From: Cytophagales bacterium WSM2-2
Lineage (GTDB): Bacteria > Bacteroidota > Bacteroidia > Cytophagales > Cyclobacteriaceae
Direction: 5' to 3'
Assembly (NCBI GenBank): GCA_015472025.1
Contig: BNHL01000001.1
Span: 2,530,001-2,594,000, forward strand
DNA: 64,000 nucleotides
Of this stretch, positions 44,575-52,394 are shown in pieces (position 1 is the first letter of the stretch; each line of letters opens with the position of its first letter). The notes under the pieces are model-generated. The model was not told where the DNA came from and did not search any database. It saw only the letters and a program-made list of their open reading frames with translations. The position numbers and the translations under genes are program-made.

Positions 44575-45039
44575 ATGTGGCAAAGAGTTCAAACGATATT
44601 TCTGGCAGTGGCTGTAGCTTGCCTCGTGGCAATGATTTTTTTTCCGGTGTGGGAAGCTAAGGCTGAAACTACACGACTTACGCTTTATCCATTGTATTAT
44701 CGCGCTCAAATGGGAGGTGCTACCTCTGAGATTTATTTTCCTTATTGCATTATCGCCATACTTGCGTTGGCCTCTGCGACACTGGCGCTTATTGAAATTC
44801 AGAAATTCGAGAATCGGTTGCTACAAATGAAAATGGGGGCATTGAATTCAGTGCTGATGGCTGGATGCGGATTTGCGGCAGCTTATCTTTCGATCACACT
44901 GGCTCGCGAGACTCACGCACCTGGTAGTTTTGGACTTGCCCTTTACCTTCCGTTTGCAGCAATGTTACTCAATGCTGTTGCAAACCGATTTATTCGCAGA
45001 GATGAGAAATTGGTGAAGGATTCTGATCGGCTGAGATGA
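44575..45039 (+). CDS. DUF4293 integral membrane protein
   Basis: A 154-residue protein with about four hydrophobic helices, starting MWQRVQTIFLAVAVAC, the conserved opening of the Bacteroidota-specific DUF4293 family. The C-terminus is charged (FIRRDEKLVKDSDRL). No biochemical role is known. It is followed on the same strand by a lipoprotein gene 90 bp later. Confidence 0.82.
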   Translation: MWQRVQTIFLAVAVACLVAMIFFPVWEAKAETTRLTLYPLYYRAQMGGATSEIYFPYCIIAILALASATLALIEIQKFENRLLQMKMGALNSVLMAGCGFAAAYLSITLARETHAPGSFGLALYLPFAAMLLNAVANRFIRRDEKLVKDSDRLR

Positions 45040-45129
45040 TATGGCAAGCCGGTAAAAATGCCTGGAATTGCTCATGGATCACCAATAAGCAAAAGAAGAG
45101 CGTTTCTTACATCTATTAAATCAGATTTT

Positions 45130-45993
45130 ATGAAATCGCCAATGCAATCATTTAAAATACTTTTTATTGTCACAATTATTTTTTCGGGTTGCCAAAAAGA
45201 AAATACTACGGTACCACCGCGCCTGATCTTCAAATTTAAGTTTGACAATACACAAGCAAGGCTAAATAACTTTGGCCAGCCTGCCACCATGCCTTCAGGA
45301 CATGCTGGCCAATCGCCCAGATTCAATAAGATGAGTGCGCACTACATTGAACTTACTCCAACTGCGACAACTGCGCTCGGAAGCGGAACGATCTTATACA
45401 AAAATGAAGAGACCTCGAGCGGAGGCAATACCGCAATTGATTTTGAGAAATCAATATTGGTTGGTGAAGGGGAAGAATTTTTCAGCATTCCGCTGAGCCA
45501 GGTGAAGGCAGGGACTTATCCTTACCTGCGCGTTTCGTTAGCCTACCAGAATTATGACATTGATCTGTTAGCTCAAGGACTTACGCTTACCGGAACACTT
45601 GCCTCTTTCATTGGCTACAATACGTATGTAAAAAATTTCACGGTGAAGAATCAACAAGTCACTGTAAACGCAAACAAACTGCAAGGCTATTGGGCATTTG
45701 AAACTTCGTTTGGAGTTACACAGGGGCAAGCTCCGGCTGGAGCGACAACGGTTCCCAACCCGTTGATTTCATCCTCACCAATTCCTGCAGGTTCGTGTGT
45801 GGTCACTGGCCAGTTCGCATCATCTTTAACGATTACAGGCAAGGAGGCCAAGGACGTTGTTATTATTGTCTCACTTTCCACCAACAAGAGTTTTGAGTGG
45901 ATTGAGGTCAACGCTGATGGAAAATTTGAACCTTTGGCGGGTGAAAATGTAGTCGACATGGGAATTCGGGGACTGATCCCAATTATCCAGTAG
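45130..45993 (+). CDS. hypothetical lipoprotein (287 aa)
   Basis: A lipoprotein with lipobox Cys21 in TIIFSGC and a beta-rich mature region. Distinctive blocks are FKFKFDNTQARLNNFGQPA, HYIELTPTATTALGSGTILY, SFIGYNTYVKNF and NKSFEWIEVNADGKFEPLAG. From memory, homologues occur in other Bacteroidota, but no domain name or function is known to me. The ATG at 45130 begins the signal peptide; the 24-residue upstream reading was rejected because the signal would then be internal. It converges on the barrel gene. Confidence 0.7.
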   Translation: MKSPMQSFKILFIVTIIFSGCQKENTTVPPRLIFKFKFDNTQARLNNFGQPATMPSGHAGQSPRFNKMSAHYIELTPTATTALGSGTILYKNEETSSGGNTAIDFEKSILVGEGEEFFSIPLSQVKAGTYPYLRVSLAYQNYDIDLLAQGLTLTGTLASFIGYNTYVKNFTVKNQQVTVNANKLQGYWAFETSFGVTQGQAPAGATTVPNPLISSSPIPAGSCVVTGQFASSLTITGKEAKDVVIIVSLSTNKSFEWIEVNADGKFEPLAGENVVDMGIRGLIPIIQ

Positions 45994-46001
45994 AGTCAAC
46001 C

Positions 46002-46778
46002 TTACTTTTGTTTCTCTAACGTATAAGAAACCCGAAGGCCGGTTTCGAAATTTATGTTTTTGGTATTAGCGGTGAAATTTAAAAAGCCAGTGTCTGAATA
46101 TTTCGCTGGGATATTTACCAGTCCTAAACTTGTCCTGACATCGACTGCAATTGACCAGTGGCCCTGAAGAGGGATCTCATAACCGAATCCACCTGTTAGC
46201 CCCCCGTCTAGTGCATTAACATAACCGGAGTTGAGATACGACACCCCATAGGTTTCAGAACCGGTTGCTTTAAGATGCCATGAATAACTGGCTTCTTTAA
46301 TGTCAAAATTTAGCGCAATGGCAGAGTAAAGCCCACCCAAAAAATAAAATCTCCTCAAAGAATATTTGGCAACTACAGGGATGACTAAATAATTAATGCG
46401 CAAATCGCGGCTGAATTGAGAAGTATAGTTGCCTGAAGCATCATTTGATGAATAGGAATACTTGAGATCAATTCCTTTTTGTACGTAGCTGAGCCCTGTT
46501 TCAAAAGACCATTTTTCAAGAGCCTGCCACTCAATAGTTATTCCCGAAGAAAAGCCTGTTTGCATGTCTTTAAAAAAATGAGTCTGATATTCAGGAGACG
46601 AATTGATATTAATTGCAGGAGTCGGATTGATACTAAATGATGTTGGGAGCGGAGAACCGGGCGCTGCATGGTCAAAAAAATTGGCGAAACTGACTGCTCC
46701 ACGCAGTCCAACTTTTATTTTCTGACTGTACACATTTGCAGCCAGACAAAGAAACAAGATGAATGTCGTTTTGTTCAT
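46002..46778 (-). CDS. outer-membrane beta-barrel protein (PorT-like)
   Basis: A 258-residue exported protein (signal peptide MNKTTFILFLCLAANVYSQ). The mature part has the features of the Bacteroidota outer-membrane barrel family: KIKVGLRGAVSFANF at the N-terminus, WSFETGLSYVQKGIDLKY, YLVIPVVAKYSLRRFYFLGG and a closing strand ENGLRVSYTLE-like (NFETGLRVSYTLEK). It is a single-gene unit between convergent and divergent neighbours. Its ligand or partner is unknown; it may be a small porin or a PorT-type secretion accessory. Confidence 0.78.
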   Translation of the reverse strand: MNKTTFILFLCLAANVYSQKIKVGLRGAVSFANFFDHAAPGSPLPTSFSINPTPAININSSPEYQTHFFKDMQTGFSSGITIEWQALEKWSFETGLSYVQKGIDLKYSYSSNDASGNYTSQFSRDLRINYLVIPVVAKYSLRRFYFLGGLYSAIALNFDIKEASYSWHLKATGSETYGVSYLNSGYVNALDGGLTGGFGYEIPLQGHWSIAVDVRTSLGLVNIPAKYSDTGFLNFTANTKNINFETGLRVSYTLEKQK

Positions 46779-46877
46779 AGGTTTGCTTACTTAAAAATAC
46801 CCATTTCCTCTTTTGAGTGATATTAACTTTTTGCAAAACCTGAAAATCCACTTCATATTTGCTGAAATATTCCCTTC

Positions 46878-47582
46878 ATGAAGTATAAGCGCATTCTTTT
46901 AAAGCTCAGCGGTGAAGCGCTGATGGGTTCAAAAACCAGCAATATTGACCCGGATGTGCTAGAACAGTATTGCGAAGAGATCAAATTGGTGAAAGATCAG
47001 GGCGTGCAGTTGGCGATTGTGATTGGTGGAGGCAATATTTTCCGCGGCGGGCAAGCTGAAGCTCTCGGAATAGACCGCGTACAGGGAGACTATATGGGCA
47101 TGCTTGCTACTATGATTAACGCTATGGCATTGCAGAGTGCCCTTGAGCGTCATGGTGTCTACACACGACTGATGGCGGGTATAAAGATGGAGCAGGTTTG
47201 CGAACCCTTCATCAGACGCAGAGCGATCCGTCACTTGGAAAAAGGGCGGATCGTTATTTTTGGTGCCGGTATTGGTAATCCTTATTTCACCACAGACTCG
47301 ACCGCCAGTTTGCGTGCCATTGAAGTGCAGGCTGAAGTGGTACTTAAGGGAACCCGCGTAGACGGAGTTTATGATAAAGACCCATTGAAATTTAAGGATG
47401 CGGTCCGGTATAAAACGCTTTCATTTCAGGAAGCCTATGAAAAGAACCTGAGTATCATGGATATGACAGCCTTTACACTTTGCATGGAAAACAAACTTCC
47501 GATCATCGTGTTTGATATGAACAATAAAGGGAACCTGCTTCATATCGCTAAAGGTGAGGAGGCAGGTACATTAATTAGCTGA
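46878..47582 (+). CDS. pyrH: UMP kinase
   Basis: Phosphorylates UMP to UDP for pyrimidine nucleotide supply. The 234-residue amino-acid-kinase fold protein has KLSGEALMG at the N-terminus, [32 protein letters not shown] and DGVYDKDP. The length is normal. It is followed by frr with a 42-bp gap, the classical pyrH-frr order; tsf and rpsB, which often precede it, are not here. Confidence 0.97.
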   Translation: MKYKRILLKLSGEALMGSKTSNIDPDVLEQYCEEIKLVKDQGVQLAIVIGGGNIFRGGQAEALGIDRVQGDYMGMLATMINAMALQSALERHGVYTRLMAGIKMEQVCEPFIRRRAIRHLEKGRIVIFGAGIGNPYFTTDSTASLRAIEVQAEVVLKGTRVDGVYDKDPLKFKDAVRYKTLSFQEAYEKNLSIMDMTAFTLCMENKLPIIVFDMNNKGNLLHIAKGEEAGTLIS

Positions 47583-47593
47583 ATTTGACTTTC

Positions 47594-47601
47594 TACTTTT
47601 G
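47594..47601 (+). promoter_or_regulatory. possible -7 element before frr
   Basis: TACTTTTG matches TAnnTTTG and lies 23 nt before the frr ATG, in the short pyrH-frr spacer. The usual -33 spacing is not met, so it may be a secondary internal promoter or chance. Confidence 0.35.
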
Positions 47602-47624
47602 TCTTACAACTTGATTCTAAACTT

Positions 47625-48179
47625 ATGGAAGAATTGGAATTGTATCTCGAAGAAGCCAAAGATCTGATGAACAAAGCCATCAATCATGTGGCCAATGAAC
47701 TGGCAAAAATCCGTGCCGGAAAGGCGAATCCCTCCATGTTGGATGGGATCATGGTTTCATACTACGGAGCAATGAGCCCGTTAAACCAGGTGTCTTCGAT
47801 TACAACCCCGGATGCCCGGAGTATTTTCATCAAACCGTGGGAAAAAAACCTGATCCAGGAAATCGAGAAATCCATTCTCAATGCCAACCTTGGACTGACA
47901 CCACAGAATGACGGTCAGCAGGTGATTATTAATATTCCGATGCTAACAGAGGAGCGGAGGAAGCAGTTGGTAAAACAAGTGGCCCAGGAATGCGAGCACG
48001 GGAAAGTGAGTGTGCGTGGTATTCGCAAAGAGACCAATGAGTCATTGAAGAAAATCAAAGGAGTTTCGGAAGACGATGTAAAGAATGCTGAGGAAACCGT
48101 TCAGAAGTTGACTGATGAGTTTATTACCAGGATTGATGGCTTGCTGAAAAAGAAAGAAGCAGAGATCATGACTGTATAG
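47625..48179 (+). CDS. frr: ribosome recycling factor
   Basis: Splits post-termination ribosomes together with EF-G. The 184-residue all-helical/beta protein carries NELAKIRAGKANPSMLDGIMVSYYG, PDARSIFIKPWEK, ILNANLGLTPQNDGQ and LTEERRKQLVKQVAQECEHGKVSVRGIR, all family signatures. The length is standard. Shares the pyrH transcript in most bacteria. Confidence 0.98.
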   Translation: MEELELYLEEAKDLMNKAINHVANELAKIRAGKANPSMLDGIMVSYYGAMSPLNQVSSITTPDARSIFIKPWEKNLIQEIEKSILNANLGLTPQNDGQQVIINIPMLTEERRKQLVKQVAQECEHGKVSVRGIRKETNESLKKIKGVSEDDVKNAEETVQKLTDEFITRIDGLLKKKEAEIMTV

Positions 48180-48222
48180 GGATCTCAGTAAAAATCGATA
48201 ACAGCCATATTGCAAATCGCGA

Positions 48223-49002
48223 ATGCATCCCATTCTCTTCCATCTTGGCTCTCTCACGATTTATACATACGGTTTTTTGATCGCCATAGGCGCTACCCTC
48301 GCTGGTTCATACATGTGGTGGCAGGGAAAGAAGCGATATGGCATTTCATTTGATCAGGCCAACTTGCTTTTTGTCTTGCTGATTCTTGCCGGTGTAATTG
48401 GCGGGAAGCTCTTCATGATCTTCGAATCTCCCTCGTTTTATTTTTCGCATCCACGCGAACTCCTCTCAGCAAACGGATTTGTTTTTTATGGATCCCTCAT
48501 TACCTGTATCGTGACCATGCTTTGGTATTTTCATAAAAACAAATTGCCGGTTACGGGTATGCTCGACATTATGGCTGTAGTGACATGCATTGTACACGTT
48601 TTTGGCCGCCTCGGTTGTTTCAATGCAGGGTGTTGTTATGGCAAACCCACTCAAAGTTTTACGGGCGTGATTTTTACTGACCCACAGTGCCAGGCACAAC
48701 CACTCAATACGCCCTTGCACCCAACACAGCTTTATGAAGCGGGGTCTGTCTTCCTCATTCTTATTATTTTGGTCACGCTCGAAAGACGTAAAAAATTTGA
48801 TGGCCAGGTCTTCTTGGTATACCTCATGCTGTATGCCATAGCGCGAAGTATCATCGAACTGTTCAGAGGCGATATTGAACGAGGTTTTGTAATCGATGGA
48901 TTTTTGTCTTACTCACAATTCATCTCGTTGTTACTTGTGATGATCGCGATTTATTTCTATGTAAAGTTCTGGCGAAAGGCTAACTTTCATCAAGCTAAAT
49001 AA
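48223..49002 (+). CDS. lgt: prolipoprotein diacylglyceryl transferase-family protein
   Basis: An inner-membrane enzyme of 259 residues with about seven hydrophobic helices that transfers diacylglycerol to the lipobox cysteine of prolipoproteins. Family motifs are GGKLFMIFE, the signature GRLGCFNAGCCYGKPT, HPTQLYEA and the catalytic-region IARSIIELFRGDIERG. It lies 43 bp after frr and 1 bp before the next gene, so probably the same transcript. The N-terminus MHPILFHLGSLTIYTYGF is Lgt-like. Minor divergence from proteobacterial enzymes is seen, and an Lgt paralogue cannot be excluded. Confidence 0.9.
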   Translation: MHPILFHLGSLTIYTYGFLIAIGATLAGSYMWWQGKKRYGISFDQANLLFVLLILAGVIGGKLFMIFESPSFYFSHPRELLSANGFVFYGSLITCIVTMLWYFHKNKLPVTGMLDIMAVVTCIVHVFGRLGCFNAGCCYGKPTQSFTGVIFTDPQCQAQPLNTPLHPTQLYEAGSVFLILIILVTLERRKKFDGQVFLVYLMLYAIARSIIELFRGDIERGFVIDGFLSYSQFISLLLVMIAIYFYVKFWRKANFHQAK

Positions 49003-49003
49003 T

Positions 49004-49420
49004 ATGGAAAACGAAAGTACAGTCGGTCGCCTGGCAAAAAATGCAAAGAAGATAGTGAAGCGCCTGGTGATTATAATCGTGGTCTTTAGCGCGATCATCA
49101 TTGCGTTTTCTTACTGGGGTGTATATGAACGCGGTGTAATGGCTGGAAAAGTTTTACGCATCACGCAAAAAGGATTCATCTTTAAAACCTACGAAGGAAA
49201 AATCAGTCTTGATACTTTCGGTGCCCTCAAAGGGACCAGTCCCATCGCAGAAACCTTTGACTTCTCGGTGGAGAGCAGCCAAACAGTGGTAATCAGCGAA
49301 CTTGAAAAAGTCGCACTCAGCGGAGAACGCGTGAACTTGAAATTTGTAAAACGCTATATCTCTGCTCCCTGGCGTGGCGACACTAAATACTTCGTTGTCG
49401 AAGTAGAACGGGCAAAATAG
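49004..49420 (+). CDS. conserved single-pass membrane protein (138 aa)
   Basis: A 138-residue protein with one transmembrane helix (about residues 20-42, LVIIIVVFSAIIIAFSYWG) and a soluble C-terminal beta-rich domain (GKVLRITQKGFIFKTYEGKI, RVNLKFVKRYISAPWRGDT). Related proteins in databases are sometimes labelled 6-phosphogluconate dehydrogenase, which nothing in this sequence supports. The gene starts 1 bp after the lgt stop, so cotranslation with Lgt is likely and a role near the cell envelope is plausible. Function unknown. Confidence 0.75.
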   Translation: MENESTVGRLAKNAKKIVKRLVIIIVVFSAIIIAFSYWGVYERGVMAGKVLRITQKGFIFKTYEGKISLDTFGALKGTSPIAETFDFSVESSQTVVISELEKVALSGERVNLKFVKRYISAPWRGDTKYFVVEVERAK

Positions 49421-49468
49421 ATTTACATCTCTAACGTCTTACCAAATACAAGCAATCAGTGTTTTGCG

Positions 49469-49482
49469 TTTGGTTAACCAAA
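49469..49482. promoter_or_regulatory. 14-bp perfect palindrome upstream of clpB
   Basis: TTTGGTTAACCAAA is a perfect palindrome 143 bp before the clpB ATG, in the 204-bp spacer after the 138-residue protein gene. It could bind a symmetric regulator, for example for heat-shock control of clpB. No other copies are seen and no HrcA CIRCE element is present. Confidence 0.35.
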
Positions 49483-49624
49483 TTGGCTTGTTTGGGTCTT
49501 ACAAGTAGTCAAACTGTCTGAATTTTCATTTTTTTTCATGTATTTGAGACATTTTTTCATGGATTTTGTTCGTTCATTGAAGTGGTGAGTGATTTGATGA
49601 AACCGTCACCAATACACTGAAAAT

Positions 49625-52240
49625 ATGAACTTTGAAAAATTTACAATAAAGTCGCAGGAGGCCTTGCAAAAGGCAGCTGGCATTGCTTCGGGCAACCAGC
49701 AACAGGCTATTGAACCCGGCCACTTGCTTCAAGCTATATTAGAGACAGATGAGAACGTTTCGAATTACGTGATCAAGAAGTTGAACGTCAACGAAAGCAT
49801 TCTCCGAACAAAGCTCGATGAAATAGTAACTGCATATCCCCGGGTTTCGGGTCAGCAAGCTTATTTGTCCCCGTCGGCAAATTCTGTTTTACAAAATGCA
49901 GAAAAAGAACTCCGTGAGTTCAAAGATGAATTTGTGGCTGTCGAACATTTGCTGCTGGCGCTGATATCGACCAAAGACAAAGTGGCCACACTGATGAAAG
50001 ATGTGGGGTTCGAAAAAAATGCTTTGATCAAAGCGATTAAAGAATTGCGTGGGGGATCAAGAGTCACTGATCAAAATGCGGAGGCGAAGTACAAGTCATT
50101 GGAGCGCTATTCAAAAAATCTGAATGACCTCGCGAAAAAAGGGAAGATCGACCCGGTAATTGGACGTGACGAAGAGATCAGGCGCGTGTTGCAGATTCTT
50201 TCGCGCAGAACGAAAAACAACCCTATTCTTTTAGGGGAGCCTGGCGTGGGTAAAACAGCTATTGTTGAAGGGATGGCCCAGCGAATTGTCAATGGAGATG
50301 TTCCCGAGAATCTGAAATCAAAAATACTTGTCTCTCTCGACATGGGTTTGCTGGTGGCAGGTGCCAAATACAAGGGCGAGTTTGAAGAGAGATTGAAAGC
50401 AGTAATCAAAGAGGTGACGGATTCCAATGGTGAGATTATTTTGTTCATCGATGAAATCCATACGCTTATTGGTGCCGGTGGAGGCGAAGGTGCCATGGAT
50501 GCTGCTAACTTGTTGAAGCCAGCATTGGCGCGTGGTGAGTTGCATGCCATCGGTGCAACGACATTGAAAGAATATCAAAAATATATTGAGAAGGATAAAG
50601 CCCTCGAGCGTAGGTTCCAATCCGTAATTGTTGATGAACCCAATCAGGAAGACTCTATTTCAATTTTGCGTGGTATCAAAGACAAGTATGAATTGCACCA
50701 CGGAGTTCGTATAAAAGACGATGCAGTGATTTCCGCAGTAGAGCTTTCCAGTCGCTACATCAGTGATCGCTTCCTTCCGGATAAGGCCATTGACCTGATG
50801 GATGAAGCTGCCGCAAAATTGCGTTTGGAAATGGATTCCATGCCGGAAGAGCTGGATGAACTTAATCGCAAGATCATGCAGCTTGAAATTGAACGCGAAG
50901 CTATCCGCAGAGAGAAAGACAAAGACAAAGAAGCTTTGCTTAGCAAAGAGATTGCCGAACTGTCGAGTGATCGAAATTCACTTAAAGCGAAGTGGGACAG
51001 TGAAAAATCTATAGTGAGCGAAATCCGGAAGGAGAAGGAAAATATTGATCACTTGAAGTTTGAAGCTGAGCAAGCAGAAAAATCCGGTGACTACGGAAAA
51101 GTGGCAGAGATTCGATACGGAAAAATGGGGGAGGCTGAAAAACACCTGGCAGGTCTTCAAATGCAAATGAAAGAAATGCAAGGTGATCACTCGTTGTTAA
51201 AAGAAGAAGTTGATAGCGAGGACATAGCTGAAGTAGTTGCGAAGTGGACAGGCATTCCGGTTTCCAAGATGCTGCAAAGCGACCGTGATAAATTGCTGCA
51301 CCTTGAAGACGAATTGAGCAAGCGCGTGGCAGGACAAGAGGAGGCGATCAAAGCATTGAGTGACGCTGTACGCAGAAGCCGCGCGGGATTACAAGATCCG
51401 AAACGCCCCATTGGCTCATTCATTTTCATGGGAACTACAGGTGTGGGCAAAACAGAATTGAGTAAAGCATTGGCTGACTATCTGTTCAACGATGAGAACG
51501 CCATGGTCCGAATCGATATGAGTGAATACCAGGAGAGTCACAGTGTTAGCCGATTGATTGGTGCACCTCCGGGATATGTGGGTTACGATGAAGGCGGACA
51601 ATTAACAGAATCTGTCCGTCGGAAACCTTATTCTGTCATCTTGCTAGATGAAATTGAGAAAGCACATCCCGATATTTTCAACACTTTACTACAGGTCCTT
51701 GATGATGGTCGGCTCACCGACAATAAAGGCCGAGTGGCGAATTTTAAAAATACGATCATAATAATGACGACAAATATCGGTTCTCAGATCATCCAGGAGA
51801 ATTTTGAAAAGATTGATGACAAAAACTTTTTCGAAGTAATTGAGAGCACTAAAGAGGATGTGTTAGCGTTATTGAAGAGATCAGTGAGGCCGGAATTTAT
51901 TAATCGAATAGATGAGATTATTATGTTCAGGCCATTGAGCAAGAAAGATATTCGCAAGATTGTGGCAATACAGTTTGAATCGATAAAGAAACGTTTGGCA
52001 GAAAACGGAGTATCCATAGATATGTCTGAAGCTGCCCTAGACAGATTGGCCAAATTAGGTTTTGATCCGCAGTTTGGTGCTCGTCCCCTGAAACGGGTGA
52101 TGCAACGGGAAATCTTAAATGAATTGTCGAAGCAAATTTTATCGGGCAAAGTGAACAAGGAATCTCAAATTTTCGTTGATATGAAAAACGATGTTGATTT
52201 TGAATTCATAAACAGTGACTCAGTAGAGATAACAGGTTAA
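49625..52240 (+). CDS. clpB: ClpB disaggregase ATPase
   Basis: A heat-shock AAA+ ring ATPase that, with DnaK, resolubilises aggregated proteins. In the 871-residue protein the N-terminal Clp repeat domain spans about 1-145. NBD1 has Walker A GEPGVGKT (204-211). A long coiled-coil middle domain is seen at about 405-530 ([20 protein letters not shown]). NBD2 has Walker A GTTGVGKT (603-610), then a C-terminal small domain. The middle domain and the absence of zinc or ClpP-binding features distinguish ClpB from ClpA and ClpC. It ends before a terminator pair. Confidence 0.97.
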   Translation: MNFEKFTIKSQEALQKAAGIASGNQQQAIEPGHLLQAILETDENVSNYVIKKLNVNESILRTKLDEIVTAYPRVSGQQAYLSPSANSVLQNAEKELREFKDEFVAVEHLLLALISTKDKVATLMKDVGFEKNALIKAIKELRGGSRVTDQNAEAKYKSLERYSKNLNDLAKKGKIDPVIGRDEEIRRVLQILSRRTKNNPILLGEPGVGKTAIVEGMAQRIVNGDVPENLKSKILVSLDMGLLVAGAKYKGEFEERLKAVIKEVTDSNGEIILFIDEIHTLIGAGGGEGAMDAANLLKPALARGELHAIGATTLKEYQKYIEKDKALERRFQSVIVDEPNQEDSISILRGIKDKYELHHGVRIKDDAVISAVELSSRYISDRFLPDKAIDLMDEAAAKLRLEMDSMPEELDELNRKIMQLEIEREAIRREKDKDKEALLSKEIAELSSDRNSLKAKWDSEKSIVSEIRKEKENIDHLKFEAEQAEKSGDYGKVAEIRYGKMGEAEKHLAGLQMQMKEMQGDHSLLKEEVDSEDIAEVVAKWTGIPVSKMLQSDRDKLLHLEDELSKRVAGQEEAIKALSDAVRRSRAGLQDPKRPIGSFIFMGTTGVGKTELSKALADYLFNDENAMVRIDMSEYQESHSVSRLIGAPPGYVGYDEGGQLTESVRRKPYSVILLDEIEKAHPDIFNTLLQVLDDGRLTDNKGRVANFKNTIIIMTTNIGSQIIQENFEKIDDKNFFEVIESTKEDVLALLKRSVRPEFINRIDEIIMFRPLSKKDIRKIVAIQFESIKKRLAENGVSIDMSEAALDRLAKLGFDPQFGARPLKRVMQREILNELSKQILSGKVNKESQIFVDMKNDVDFEFINSDSVEITG

Positions 52241-52266
52241 AGATTTGTTGGTTTGTGGGGTTTGGT

Positions 52267-52288
52267 TATCCCGCTAAAGTGCGGGATA
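52267..52288 (+). other. hairpin between clpB and its terminator
   Basis: TATCCCGC and GCGGGATA form a perfect 8-bp stem with a 6-nt loop, 27 nt after the clpB stop. A T-poor sequence follows, so it is not itself a clear terminator. It may stabilise the clpB mRNA 3' end. Confidence 0.6.
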
Positions 52289-52301
52289 GGTTTTTGGGGT
52301 T

Positions 52302-52332
52302 AGGGCGTGCAGAGGTGCACGCCCTTTGTTTT
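52302..52332 (+). terminator. intrinsic terminator after clpB
   Basis: AGGGCGTGCA pairs with TGCACGCCCT around a 4-nt loop and is followed by TTTGTTTTG. It is the most convincing stop signal for clpB transcription. Confidence 0.85.
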
Positions 52333-52343
52333 GCCCAAAAATG

Positions 52344-52368
52344 CCCCTGTCAGGGGACTATTTTTTTT
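52344..52368 (+). terminator. weak hairpin with T-run before the hybrid kinase gene
   Basis: CCCCTGTCAGGGG has a 4-bp stem (or 6 bp with a 1-nt loop) and is followed 4 nt later by eight T. It lies 26 nt before the kinase start and may be a second terminator or a leader attenuator. Confidence 0.45.
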
Positions 52369-52394
52369 AGTAGATTTAGTACAGATCCACGTCT

